From the NCBI GenBank assembly GCA_963995505.1, contig OZ023198.1, positions 14,189,141-14,253,140 of the forward strand: a DNA stretch of 64,000 nucleotides, in the 5' to 3' direction. The notes below the pieces were generated by a model. That model saw only the letters and a list, made by a program, of their open reading frames with translations. It had not been told where the DNA came from and made no database searches. This DNA comes from Hypericum androsaemum. Its lineage: Eukaryota; Streptophyta; Magnoliopsida; Malpighiales; Hypericaceae. Both the position numbers and the translations under genes were made by a program. Numbering within the stretch: the stretch's first letter is position 1; the number at the start of each line of letters is the position of its first letter. This document shows, piece after piece, positions 10,469-20,526 of this stretch.

Positions 10469-11011
10469 GGAAAAATTACACTCAGATTTTTGGTGTTTAG
10501 CATATTCAGTACTCAGTTCCATGTCTTCCGAAAATTGATAAAAAACTCCCAAAGGTTTAGTTTTATTATACTCTGAGGCCCCCTCACTGATGTCAGCAAT
10601 CTTTTTTTTTTCATTTTTGTTATGTGAAATGACATTTATACCCCTGACCCAAAAAAACTTACCTTCTTCAACCTCCAATCAAGAACAACTTCAACATCTA
10701 ATCAAGAACACCAACACTGCAATTGACCTACTGGCAGTGAAAAGATTAATTGCAGTGAAAGAATTAATTGCATTGTTGGTGTTCTTGATTAGATGTTGAA
10801 GTTGTTCTTGGAGGTTGAAGAAGGTAAGCTTTTTTTTTGGTCAGGAGTATAAATGTCATTTTCATAAAAAAAGAGAAAAAAATTGTTGACATCAGCGAGG
10901 GGACTAAAAGTATAATAAAATTAAACTTCAGGGAGTTTTTAATCGATTTTCGTAAGACAGAGAGTGAGAGGCGAATATGTCAAATACCGGAAGTCTGAGC
11001 GTAATTTTTCC
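10469..11011. mobile_element. Fold-back (long-TIR, MULE-like) element
   Basis: Two inverted arms, 10469-10724 and 10766-11011, flank a 41-bp centre. The ends read GGAAAAATTACACTCAG and CTGAGCGTAATTTTTCC. Outer arms match with many substitutions. The inner ~65 bp (CTTACCTTCTTCAACCTCC onward) match almost perfectly apart from a 4-base indel and one substitution. The arm motif CTGATGTCAGCAAT recurs in the TIR of the element at 46072-50095, so they are relatives. I could not fix a convincing target duplication in the A-rich flanks. No ORF spans it. Long TIRs with no transposase are typical of non-autonomous Mutator-like elements, but assignment to MULE is inference. Confidence 0.8.
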
Positions 11012-11191
11012 AAAACAAAACTTGTTACATATCAATTTCGGGAACAACTCAAGGGCTGAAGTGAACTATTTTATACGTTCAGTTTTGGATTAATTGGAGC
11101 ACAAAAAACCAAATTTCACGAGGAGCGGCTAGGCACGAAATGTTTCACTGAGCTTTTTTTTTTGAACACAAAACCAAATAGATATTATAGA

Positions 11192-14100
11192 TCAAGTAGG
11201 AAAATCAGTGAATAAAAGAGCATCAAACTCCGCCGGAGGGACTACAAGCCAGTCCTCAGGGAGTGTGCCCAATCTACAGTTCTTGCAAAACCAGTCAGCT
11301 ACCTGGTTTTGCAGCCTAGAAATCAGCACGAGCTTACAATTTGGTAAATCACCCAAAAATGATCTAATCCTAAAGAAAAGAGATTCAACTGGCCAAAAGA
11401 CTAGAGACATAGGATCAATCACGAAATTGTAGGCTAGCATACAGTCTATTTCCACCAAAGAAGGCTGGGATGAAAACTTGGTCTTGACCAGCTTAAAAGC
11501 CAATTCCAAGGCAAAGAGTTCAGCTTCCAACGGCGACGAAGCACAACACAAGTCCTTCTGGCCTTCCACAATGAGACCAATATGGTTCCTAGCAACCACA
11601 GCGACTCCGGCAAGAGCAAGATCGTCCTTCCAGGAGGCATCACAGTTGAGTTTCACAGCTCCAACACATGGAGCAGTCCATGAAACAGGTACATGATCAC
11701 GGCTGGTAGTAATCAATAAGTTGGTACCTGGACACTGCAAATATTCAAGACAGCAATAAGAGGCAGAATTCAAGGTATCAATCGGACACAGGTCAACATT
11801 CTTGAAAAAAACTTATTCCTGGCCAACCAAATGTTCCAACAAATAAACATAGCCAAGGAAAAAAGGTCAACATTTGCAAGGGAATGTAACTGATCATAAG
11901 CATCTTTAAACCAGCAGCTGAAAGTAGGGTGAATCACTTCACAAAACCTAAGCCCGAAGGGGCTAGCATGCCAAACAACCCGTGCGTGAGGGCACTCAAA
12001 AATAACATGGAGGACAGTCTCCTCTTGCCCTCCACAAACTTGACAGATGGGGGAGGTAGAGAGATTTCTCCTGAACAGGTTTTTAGCAGTCGGGATAGCA
12101 TTTCTGATTAGCCGCCACACGAAGTTCTGAACTTTTGGTGGCGCCTTCAATTTCCAAATTCCTCTCCAAATACCTGGATCAAAAAGAGAAGAATTTGTGT
12201 CAACAACTTGCAAATTCAAGGCTTGGAAATGACGTACCTTCAAAATCTGATACCCCCGTTTCACTGAATAGCTTCCATCATTACTGAACCTCCAGATAAG
12301 CTTATCAGGAGAATTCAGGTTACATAAGCTAATCTTTGAGATAGTTTCCTGTTCTGTCAGGGTAAAGAAGTGTTGAAGGAGATCACAGTTCCAGCTTCCA
12401 GTGGACACTGTGATTAGATCCGAGACCAAACAAAGGGATGATGGTTCCGCAAACCTGAAATCTACACGGGCGTTAGGCAGCAAAGGGACCCAAGGGTCCT
12501 TCCAAATGCTAGTAGAGAGGCCATTCCCAATTTTAAGGAACAGCCCATCCAACAAAGCATCCTTACCTGCAATAATACTACTCCACATCCACGAAGGACG
12601 ACGGCCTTTTTTAGCATTAAACATATCAGAATTATTAAAATAAAGGCCTTTCAAGATGCGAAAACACAAGGAGTCCTGATTCGCAAACAACCTCCACGCC
12701 TGTTTAGTAAGGAGGGCCAGATTAAAGATCCTGAGATCCTTGAAACCAAGACCTCCCTCACTCTTGGAGCAAGTAAGTTTGTCCCAACTGAGCCAATGCA
12801 CCTTTCTCCTGTCAATACCCCCGGACCACCAAAACTTGGCCACCAAACTATTCAATTTGGCACAAAAAGTAACAGGAAAGAGTAAGCACTGTATGGCAAA
12901 ACAAGGAATAGAAGATAAAATGGCTTTAATCAAGACTTCCCTTCCTGCCATAGATAACAACTTCTGTTTCCAGCTTCGAGACTTGGCAACCATCCTCTCA
13001 TAAATGAAGTTCAAAGCATCCTTTCGCAACCTTCCCCAAAAGGATGGCAACCCAAGATATTTATCCTTAGCCGGCATTACTTGCATACCAAGAATATCGG
13101 TGATAACAATCTTTAAATCGACCGTAACCCACTTAGAGAATAAGACACTAGACTTTTGGAAGTTGATCATTTGGCCAGAGACGCCAGAAAACAACTCCAA
13201 GAGAGCTCTAATTCTCCAAGCTTCATCCTCACAAGCCTTACCAAACATCAAAGTGTCATCAGCAAACAAAATATGCATAAGAACAGGGCAATTCCTATTC
13301 AAAGCAAACCCATGCAGACTCCCACTCTCCCGCGCATGATTAACTAGATGAGCAAAAGAGTCTGAAATAAATAAAAAAAGGAACGGGGAGAGAGGATCTC
13401 CTTGCCTAATCCCCCTAGAAGCAGTAAAGAACTGCAAAGGCTCACCGTTAAACAAGATACAGTAGGAAGTGGAGACAACACAACTCATCACACACTGGAC
13501 CCACCTATCGGGAAAGCCAAGCTGGATCATTACCTTTTGCAAAAAAGACCAGTCGACAAGATCAAATGCCTTCTCCAAGTCGAGCTTGATGGCCATAAAA
13601 TGAGATGATTTCTTAGTCGAGGTATTGAGACAGTGAAAAGCCTCATGAGCTAAAATGATGTTGTCCTGGATACACCTACCATTAACGAAAGTGCCTTGGC
13701 ACTCCGTGATCAAAGAGCTCATCCAAGGTCTCAACCTATTAGCCAACACTTTAGAATACACTTTATAAGCATAATTACACAAGCTAATAAGTTAAAAACC
13801 ATGAATGTTAGTAGGATTTTTTGACTTAGGGATCAAGGAGATATAAGTCCGATTAAGCTCACCAGGGACAAACATACCATCAAACAAATAAGTGACCAGG
13901 GCGAAGAGATCATTTCACAAATGCCCAAAATTTCTGGTAGAAAATACCAGGGAAACCATCAGGGCCAGGGGACTTATTACCCCCCATGCCAAAAACAGCC
14001 ACCTTAACTTCATCTAAGTCAATAGGTTTAAGCAAATCAGCAGCCATATCCGGAGTAACTAATGTGGGAATGCAATTTAATAAGTAAGACGGATCATCAG

Positions 14101-15310
14101 TCACAACAGCCGAGTAAAGGTCTTAGAAATGACCTTGAATCAGGTTCTTCAAACCATCAATATCATCAATCCAAAGGCCATCATCAAGTTGCAATTGAAC
14201 AATCTGGTTTAAGTGCCTCCGCTGGGTGGCCGTGGTATGGAAGAAGGCAAAATTTTTGTCACCCCAAGTCAGCCAATTAATTTTGGATCTCTGGTGCCAG
14301 AAGATCTCCTCCTTTTCGTACAAACTGGCCAACTCTTTCTTAACACGAACCTTCCGATCTTTGCATTGACCAGCATGGTTACGCAGTTGGAGTTGCAGCA
14401 ACTCCCTAGTAAGCACTTCAATCCTCGCTTTCCTGTTCCCTGTCAAGTTCTTACTCCAAAGAAGCAGATTAGAAGAACATGCATCAGTCTTTTTCCTAAA
14501 AACAAAAGGAGGGATGCCAACAGAAGGAAGAGACCACGAGTGGTCAATCACCTCGCGACAGCCCTCTTCCTTAATCCAATAGGCCTCAAACCTAAAAGGC
14601 CTACGATTAATTTTCAAAAAATCAGTATGGAGGATGAGGAAGCAATGATCAGACCCATCAATAGGCCCGTGGATCACCTGCGCCTTAGGAAAAGAATCCC
14701 GCCACATAACATTGGCAAGACCACGGTCAAGCCGTTGCAAAATATTGTCTTCCCCCAGTTGGAGGTTAGACTAGGTGAACGGGTTCCCCTTAAAACCAAG
14801 ATCGAGGAGCTCACCAGTTTGGATGTAATCCTGTAAAAGATCCATCTGCCAAGGATCGGGAAGATTCCCTCCCTTTCTCTCCGCAGGGGAAGCAACGAGA
14901 TTGAGGTCTCCGATACAAACCCACGGAGAGGAAAGGCTCTTACAAGAGAGTGTAAGGTCACGCCAAAATCTCCTCTTCAAGGAAGAATCAGGTTCCCCGT
15001 ACACAAACGAGCAGTTCCAAGTCAATGCAAAATTCACAAACCTGCACAGAACATCAACGCAATTCTTCGAAGAACAAAGGATGTCAACATCAATATCGAA
15101 AGTCCACCACAGCGCCAAACCCCCAGATCTGCCACGGGGTTCAACGTAAAAACTTTCATCAAACTTGCAATTTCTCCTGATTTTATCGATAATTTTAAAA
15201 GGCTGTTTCATTTCCATAAGAAAAACTAATACAGGACGATGCTTCCGCACCAGGCCTTTAAGGAGACAAACTGTATGGGGAGTGCCCAGCCCCTTACACT
15301 TCCAGCTGAT
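11192..15310 (-). pseudogene. LINE ORF2 (EN-RT-zf-RVT-RNase H), frameshifted
   Basis: Read right to left. Endonuclease (EEP fold): CISWKCKGLGTPHTV near 15300 and SFVYGEPDSS, CIGDLNLVASPAERKGGNL at 15250-14771, continuing in another frame at 14740-14123. RT: NKSPGPDGFPGIFYQKFW near 14000, then after stops near 13800-13900 an open frame 13782-11770 with KLDLEKAFDLVDWSFL, GIRQGDPLSPFLF and the active site LFADDTLMF (F-A-D-D). zf-RVT: CQVCGGQEETVLHVIFECPH near 12040. RNase H: 11773-11192, starting NCDASWKDDL and including EAELFALELAF. Full plant LINE ORF2 is about 1300 residues; this one needs at least four frames to read. Confidence 0.9.
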
Positions 15311-15315
15311 ACAAC

Positions 15316-17203
15316 CTATGGTTTCTCGGGTGATAGACTCGCTGTCACCCGGGAAAGGGGAAGAGACATACCATCAGCAATAGGGAAGACCTGATAGGCT
15401 GCGGGAGGAGGCTGGGACACGCACCCAATTGAGGCCAAAGAAGTGGCCGCACGGCCAGTAAGATGAGTCACAGGGTAGAGTAGAGAAACACAAACCTGAG
15501 TTGGGGTTGACGAGAGGTTAACCCCCGAAATAGAATCCAGTTGTCCACCTACCACTCTGTCTCTGTTTACTGATCTTGCTTGATGGAGGGATCGAGGTCC
15601 AGCTGCCAACCTACCACTCTGTCTCTCTTTACTGGCTCAAGCTCACCAACTAACGCTCTGTCTTGAAGGGGAGACTGAGGGGTGGGAAGAGAAGCACTAA
15701 CCTAAGGCAGGGCCGATGAGAGCTCGGCCCCGAACCCAGATGCAAATGCCCACCTACCACTCTGTCTCTCTTTACTAGCTCAAGCTCACCAACTAACGCT
15801 CTGTCTTGAAGGGGAGACTGAGGGGTGGGAAGAGAAACACTAACCTGAGGCAGGGCCGACGAGAGGCTCGGCCCCGAACCCAGATCCAAATGCCCACCTA
15901 CCACTCTGTCTCTCTTTACTGGCTCATACTGGTCTACCAAATCTAACACTCTACCTCGAGAAAGGATCTCCAACTCATTTTTACTCGCTACATGACCCGG
16001 GAAACTGGCATTGGAGCATTGAGCCCGCACATCATCTCCAAGAGGAGACATATAAGAGAGTATAGAAGGACATACCTGAGACCAAGCCATCGTGGCACTC
16101 GACTGTACTCCACAATTACCTCCCGACCTCAGGGAGAAAGGCGAGAAACCCTCTTCTAAAATGCCTTCCGCTCTGTTCCTCATAAATTTCCCAGACAGGA
16201 TGAACTTTTTAAAAGTTCGCTTAGACGCTATCCCTTTTTCTTGGCCCTTAGAAAGAGAGTCACATAACCCACCATCAACACCATCTTCCAACAAGGAATC
16301 CTCAACTCTCTCTTCTTCAACAATAGTTTTGGGTTGGCCAACAACCCCTTTTGATTTCTTTTTTCCCCTAACAGAGGAAGGAGCACAATGAGACGCCTTT
16401 CTCTTAACCTTCTGTTGGGGACTAATTGAGTTGGGTTCCACGGGGGACACAATTGAAACCTTCGATATTCCACGTGGCTTAGACACCTGGCGCCCTTTAG
16501 TCGAGACTGGAGCCTTCTTAAAACCGGAAAGGCCTCCAGTTACAAAATTGCCAAAATTACCTTTGTCCCCACCGCTATAGGGTAAAATAGGAATACCACT
16601 TGCCCCCAAGTCACACTCAATTTGGGATTTTGGCTCATGGCTCGAGACCTCCCCACAAAGTCCACCTTCCAAATTATGAACAGGTTGACAAAGAATCATG
16701 CTGTCAGACCCACCATCCATACAAGCCGGAACAACAACATGATTTTTTCTCAATACATCGGCTTGGGCTTCATGGACTTTCTCCAAAAAAGCACCAGGTA
16801 AAGCTTTAAACCTTTCAACTAAATGCAGAAATTGCGCACCTAGGTTTCCTACAGATTCATCCTGGCGACCATCAGAGGACTGACCACCGTCGAGACCATT
16901 TAAAGGGCGTCCAGATTGCCTACGAGGGTTGAGAGCCGAGGAGGTGGACTTACCCCATTTAAAATCGGGACGAAGCCACTCCCCGAATTTTCCACTTGAC
17001 GGAGGAGACTCCAAAATACATCCTTTCTGGATATGGCCAAGAATGCCACATCCATAACATACCTCAGCCAACCTTTCATATTTGAACTTGATCTCTTTAT
17101 CCGAGAGACCATCTCTCTGAAGCGAGAAGCCAGTACATAAAGGTTTATCAACCGCCAATCTCACTCGGATGCGCAGGAAGGAATCTCTTCTATGGGGGTC
17201 ATC
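15316..17203 (-). pseudogene. LINE ORF1 (zinc-knuckle, DUF4283-type), truncated
   Basis: The frame enters at 17203 in the end of a DUF4283-like domain (DDPHRRDSFLRIRVRLAVDK), followed by a CCHC knuckle (CYGCGILGHIQKGC near residue 37 counted from the Met at 17164). A long low-complexity region follows, then tandem repeats at 15530-15960. The open part from 17164 is 504 codons to 15650; the remainder (15609-15316) is in another phase and overlaps the start of ORF2. The upstream half of DUF4283 is absent. Product would be the RNA-binding partner of ORF2. Confidence 0.82.
15530..15960 (-). repeat. Tandem repeats in LINE ORF1
   Basis: Units of ~140 bp repeat in the 3' part of ORF1, coding variants of VKRDRVVGGHLDLGSGPSLS. 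Two units are nearly identical on the DNA level (15604-15745 and 15750-15890), a third starts at ~15893 and a diverged one near 15535. One unit has lost the frame. Confidence 0.8.
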
Positions 17204-17660
17204 TGTAACGATCCGAACTAGAAAAGAGTTATAGGGAGAGAGAATTGGGATAAGGTAGAAGAATTAGAGAAGAGAGAGTTATGAGAAAGAAGAAGAATAG
17301 ATAGGGGCAGAGAAGAATTAGAGAAGGAGAGGAAGATAGAGACAGAAGGAGTTAGGAAGAGGTAGATGATAATTCATATATTCATTGATGATTTCGGAAA
17401 CAGTCAGGAACAACACATATATATACACAACTCTTGCATGAAGGGAAACTACCCACTTTGCCACGTGTTGTGACAGTAACAACCCACTACTCTATAATAT
17501 ACTAATATATTATTACATGACCACGTAATCAGTATCCCACTACATGTGTAACTAACTGGTCGTGACACTGCACTTTAGAGGAATGGAAATAACAACTATA
17601 TCATGTGCCTAAGCACTTGGAGGAATTATCGGAAACTACCCACGATTTAGAGTCGTGACA
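17204..17660 (-). repeat. 3' LTR of the TR-GAG element
   Basis: 457 bp, starting TGTAACGATCCGAACTAG and ending GAGTCGTGACA (TG...CA). The first ~307 bp match 18818-19124 with only a few differences by eye. Confidence 0.88.
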
Positions 17661-17737
17661 TTTGGCTGCCCTTCAAAGAATTCTTGTCCCAAGAATTAAT
17701 TAACTGTTCAAGTCGACGACACTCAGAAATTGAGACT

Positions 17738-18796
17738 TCAATACATGACAGGATCGCCAACGATATCAGCTTCTAGTCCGGGTGGTTTGTCCAACTCCTC
17801 CTGTACTTTATTCAGCACACTAATACTGGGCGCTTGGCGATTCTTGCACGTGTGTCCCTTGAACCATTTATCACCGCACTTGTAGCATGATGGTTCCTTC
17901 TTGGCGGGAAGGATTTCACGCATTGGGTTAGGTTCCCCAGAGTTGGAGTAGACTGGCGGTGAGCTACGAACATGTTGGTTCTTGGTAATTGATTTCAGGG
18001 CAGTTTCGTAAAACTTAGCTTTTGCGATGGCCTCCCTAATCGTCGTCGGTGCATGAGCTCTGACCAAGGACTTGAGTGTTTCGATTAGTCCCCCAACAAA
18101 ACAGGATATGAAATACTTATTTGAAAGTGTGACATTTTCACGTAACACCATGCCCTTTAGTTCCTCGAACTTCTGGACGTAATCACTGACAGTCCCAGTC
18201 TGCCTCAGGTGGTTGAATTCTTCAGTCACGCTGTCGAAATCCTGATCTCCAAACCGTTCACACAACCGATCCACGAACTGGGACCAGGTGAGGTCGCGAT
18301 GATGGAGCAACTCGTTGTAGAGCCAAGTGTCCCCTTCTTCATTAAGGTGGAGACAGGCAAGCTTTACCTTCCGAGTCTCCTCGACGTCATTGATGTCGAA
18401 GTATTGCTCGCACTTTCGGACCCAATATCTAGGATTAATGGGTGTGAATTCTGGAAAGTCGAGACGCAACTTGACGTCTCCGGAACGTTTGATCGTGGGT
18501 GTCACGGCTGTTGGAGTTGTTGATGCCGTTGTGGTGGAAGTCGTTGCTGCCATTGGGGAAGGGTCATTAGGCGGGGTACCTAATATCCCTTTGTCGGCGG
18601 TGACCTGCGCGGCAGTAGGACGGAAAACTATCGCTTCTTGTAGGTCGTCGAACCTCCGATCAGTGCATTGGAAATATTGTTCCATACGCTGCCATGTATC
18701 CGTGAGACGGGTGCTGAGCTCTGCCATATTTGTCTCGAGCTTTTGGATTTGCTCATCCGTCGATTTGTTTTCCGTGGCTTTGGAACGTGTAGTCAT
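17738..18796 (-). CDS. TR-GAG Gag protein, 352 codons
   Basis: An intact Gag of the gypsy type. After a basic start (MTTRSKATENK) come a coiled-coil-prone stretch (IQKLETNMAELSTRL), a Ser/Thr/Pro linker, and the retrotransposon Gag domain at about residues 105-250 (LDFPEFTPINPRYWVRKCEQ, later LTWSQFVDRLCERFG and YVQKFEELKG). A single knuckle follows near residue 305, CYKCGDKWFKGHTC. The frame ends at 17738 just before the left LTR with no protease motif. It should form particles around element RNA; RT and integrase must come from a partner. The ATG lies ~20 bp after the LTR, so the leader is very short. Confidence 0.88.
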   Translation of the reverse strand: MTTRSKATENKSTDEQIQKLETNMAELSTRLTDTWQRMEQYFQCTDRRFDDLQEAIVFRPTAAQVTADKGILGTPPNDPSPMAATTSTTTASTTPTAVTPTIKRSGDVKLRLDFPEFTPINPRYWVRKCEQYFDINDVEETRKVKLACLHLNEEGDTWLYNELLHHRDLTWSQFVDRLCERFGDQDFDSVTEEFNHLRQTGTVSDYVQKFEELKGMVLRENVTLSNKYFISCFVGGLIETLKSLVRAHAPTTIREAIAKAKFYETALKSITKNQHVRSSPPVYSNSGEPNPMREILPAKKEPSCYKCGDKWFKGHTCKNRQAPSISVLNKVQEELDKPPGLEADIVGDPVMY

Positions 18797-18817
18797 TGTG
18801 TAAGCTCTGATACCAGG

Positions 18818-19124
18818 TGTAACGATCCGAACTAGAAAAGAGTTATAGGGAGAGAGAATTGGGATAAGGTAGAAGAATTAGAGAAGAGAGAGTTATGAGA
18901 AAGAAGAAGAATAGATAGGGGCAGAGAAGAATTAGAGAAGGAGAGGAAGATAGAGACAGAAGGAGTTAGGAAGAGGCAGATGATAATTCATATATTCATT
19001 GATGATTTCGGAAACAGACAGGAACAACACATATATATACACAACTCTTGCATGAAGGGAAACTACCCACTTTGCCACGTGTTGTGACAGTAACAACCCA
19101 CTACTCCATAATATACTAATATAT
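18818..19124 (-). repeat. 5' LTR of the TR-GAG element, truncated
   Basis: Matches the first 307 bp of the left LTR and stops after CTAATATAT; unrelated sequence (CCAGCAACAG) follows. On the element strand it is the outer (U3) part that is missing. Confidence 0.87.
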
Positions 19125-19775
19125 CCAGCAACAGAGAACCATCACAACCCTATTGGATGTTCCGATATTAGGTAATTTCGACATTAAAATAATTAAAAAG
19201 AGCCAGGAAAGTTATTAAACACCCGCCAAAGCCATGAAAATAATTAGGTGTTCAATAAAATTTCTCTAAAATGATATCGTTGGAATCGTAAAAAAAATAT
19301 TAATTTATAGAGGTGATTATATAATACTAGTTTACGTTATTTTTCTCCGAAAATATTAAAATTAAAATTTTGAACAATAAATACAAAAATATCAAAAAAT
19401 TAATTCGTCTATATTCAAGGATAATTGAGAATATGAATGATAATGCAAAATTTATCAAACAAACAAGTCTGGCTTAAACTAGAGTCTTAAAATACTTTTC
19501 GAATTTGTAAAGTATGTAAAAATATATAAATTTATTCAGAAATATTATTTTACGCGAAAATTGAGACCGAAATTTTGCACTAAAATTTTCTGAAAAAATA
19601 TATTTATTCAGACAGAGGGGTTATTAAATTTAACACTGGTCTCGACTTGGGACCATGACTTTTTATCAATTTAGAGAGATTATTATTTTACAGTGAATAT
19701 TTTAAAGAGTTTTTACTTGTATTATTTTGAAGATAAGACATAAATGAAAGCATGTGTACGATTAGCACATCTTAC
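19125..19775 (-). other. AT-rich DNA, start of the peroxidase intron 1
   Basis: No ORF or recognised repeat. It begins at the donor GTAAGA (19775) of the peroxidase exon and runs into the truncated TR-GAG. No second peroxidase exon (the G-C-D heme-pocket segment) is visible here. Confidence 0.6.
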
Positions 19776-19991
19776 ATTAACAAAGCAATCATGAAACTGG
19801 AAGCGCAACACAGATGCGACACTTCTTGCTTCTTTGATCATGGCCTTCTTCATGACGTCCCTGACTACGGACTCCGCCTGTGGGCACGTCTCCGAGTAGA
19901 ACCCCGACCGGAGTAGCTCCGGTGATGCGGAACCGGAGATGGTCGCTAGTAGTGTAAAGAGAAGAAGAGCCGGGAGAGGTAGAGGATCCAT
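19776..19991 (-). CDS. Class III peroxidase, first exon only (PER17-like)
   Basis: Secreted heme peroxidases of this class oxidise phenolics in the cell wall with hydrogen peroxide. The exon codes 72 residues: a signal peptide (MDPLPLPALLLFTLLATISG, cleaved near Ala22), then LLRSGFYSETCPQAE, MKKAMIKEARSVAS and the distal heme pocket RFQFHDCFVN with catalytic Arg and His. The stretch resembles Arabidopsis PER17. It ends at Asn before a GTAAGA donor, the conserved position of intron 1 in this family. Exons 2-4 (proximal His, most of the protein) are not found in the window; downstream on this strand there are only transposons. Either intron 1 exceeds 19 kb or the gene is truncated, which I think likelier. 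A TATA box is present upstream. Confidence 0.85.
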
Positions 19992-20047
19992 AGTTCTCTT
20001 CTAAATTTGTTTCCTCGTGAGATGTGTGTGTGAGATAAAGAAGTGTG

Positions 20048-20056
20048 ATATATATT
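20048..20056 (-). promoter_or_regulatory. TATA box of the peroxidase
   Basis: The minus strand reads AATATATAT, 57-65 bp upstream of the ATG at 19991, followed by a pyrimidine-rich leader (CACTTCTTTATCTCACACAC). Only ~210 bp of promoter remain before copia derivative E. Confidence 0.6.
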
Positions 20057-20200
20057 GTGGATTGCTCTTATAAGGAAGCTCTTTTTGAGTCGAAGCTTAA
20101 AATCCTCTTTTTAAGAGGTTTCTATTAATGTAAATTCTTTTTTAAGTAAAAACTTAAATAGATTAATTTTTAATATTTCAAAATGTACAACAAATAGTAT

Positions 20201-20500
20201 AGTAATAAAACCATACTACTTGATAGCTTACTTAATATACAAGAGTTTGGGATTCTTTCCAGTTTAGTTCGGGCTCTTGTTTTGGACTCCTTATTAGATC
20301 TCGATAGCTTACTTAATATACAAGAGTTTGTCTCTATATAAAGGCATGTTACCCGAGGGTTTTGTATGGCTTTGTGACTCGGATCCATCAATAAAAATTC
20401 TCCTTTCTCCTCGTGGATGTAGGCATTAGGCCGAACCACGTAATCTCTTGTGTCCGTATTTTTTGCACGTTTTGTTCTCGAAATTGCTGAATTCCTAACA
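20201..20500 (+). repeat. 5' LTR of element E, rearranged start
   Basis: From about 20255 it matches the 3' LTR and ends ATTCCTAACA before the PBS (TGGTATCAGAGC, 20503-20514). The first ~50 bp do not match; instead 20220-20250 repeats an internal LTR segment (GATAGCTTACTTAATATACA) found again at 20306. Confidence 0.75.
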
Positions 20501-20526
20501 AGTGGTATCAGAGCTAAGGTTGGAGG

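Larger units (their letters stand above)
11154..17203 (-). mobile_element. LINE (L1-type non-LTR retrotransposon), decayed
   Basis: A minus-strand plant LINE: ORF1 with a zinc knuckle, then ORF2 with endonuclease, reverse transcriptase, zf-RVT and RNase H, ending in an A-tail (T-run at 11154-11163). The 5' end is missing: at 17203 the reading frame of the ORF1 N-terminal domain is cut by the LTR of a TR-GAG element and does not resume on its far side. Multiple stops and frame changes show it is inactive. No target duplication can be seen because one end is lost. Confidence 0.92.
17204..19124 (-). mobile_element. TR-GAG: gypsy-type non-autonomous element with only gag
   Basis: Two LTR copies flank an internal region of 1157 bp that holds a single open gag and no protease, integrase or RT. 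The left LTR (17204-17660) is complete; the right one (18818-19124) lacks its last ~150 bp. A PBS (TGGTATCAGAGC, minus strand) lies beside the right LTR, and a purine-rich stretch (TTTGAAGGGCAGCCAAA, minus strand) beside the left. The architecture matches terminal-repeat elements with a Gag domain (TR-GAG) described in plants. It is inserted in the LINE, and a later deletion removed its outer end along with the LINE 5' end. Confidence 0.85.

Noticed and set aside
14213..14836. A 207-codon plus-strand frame in the LINE
   Set aside because: It is the antisense shadow of the ORF2 endonuclease region.
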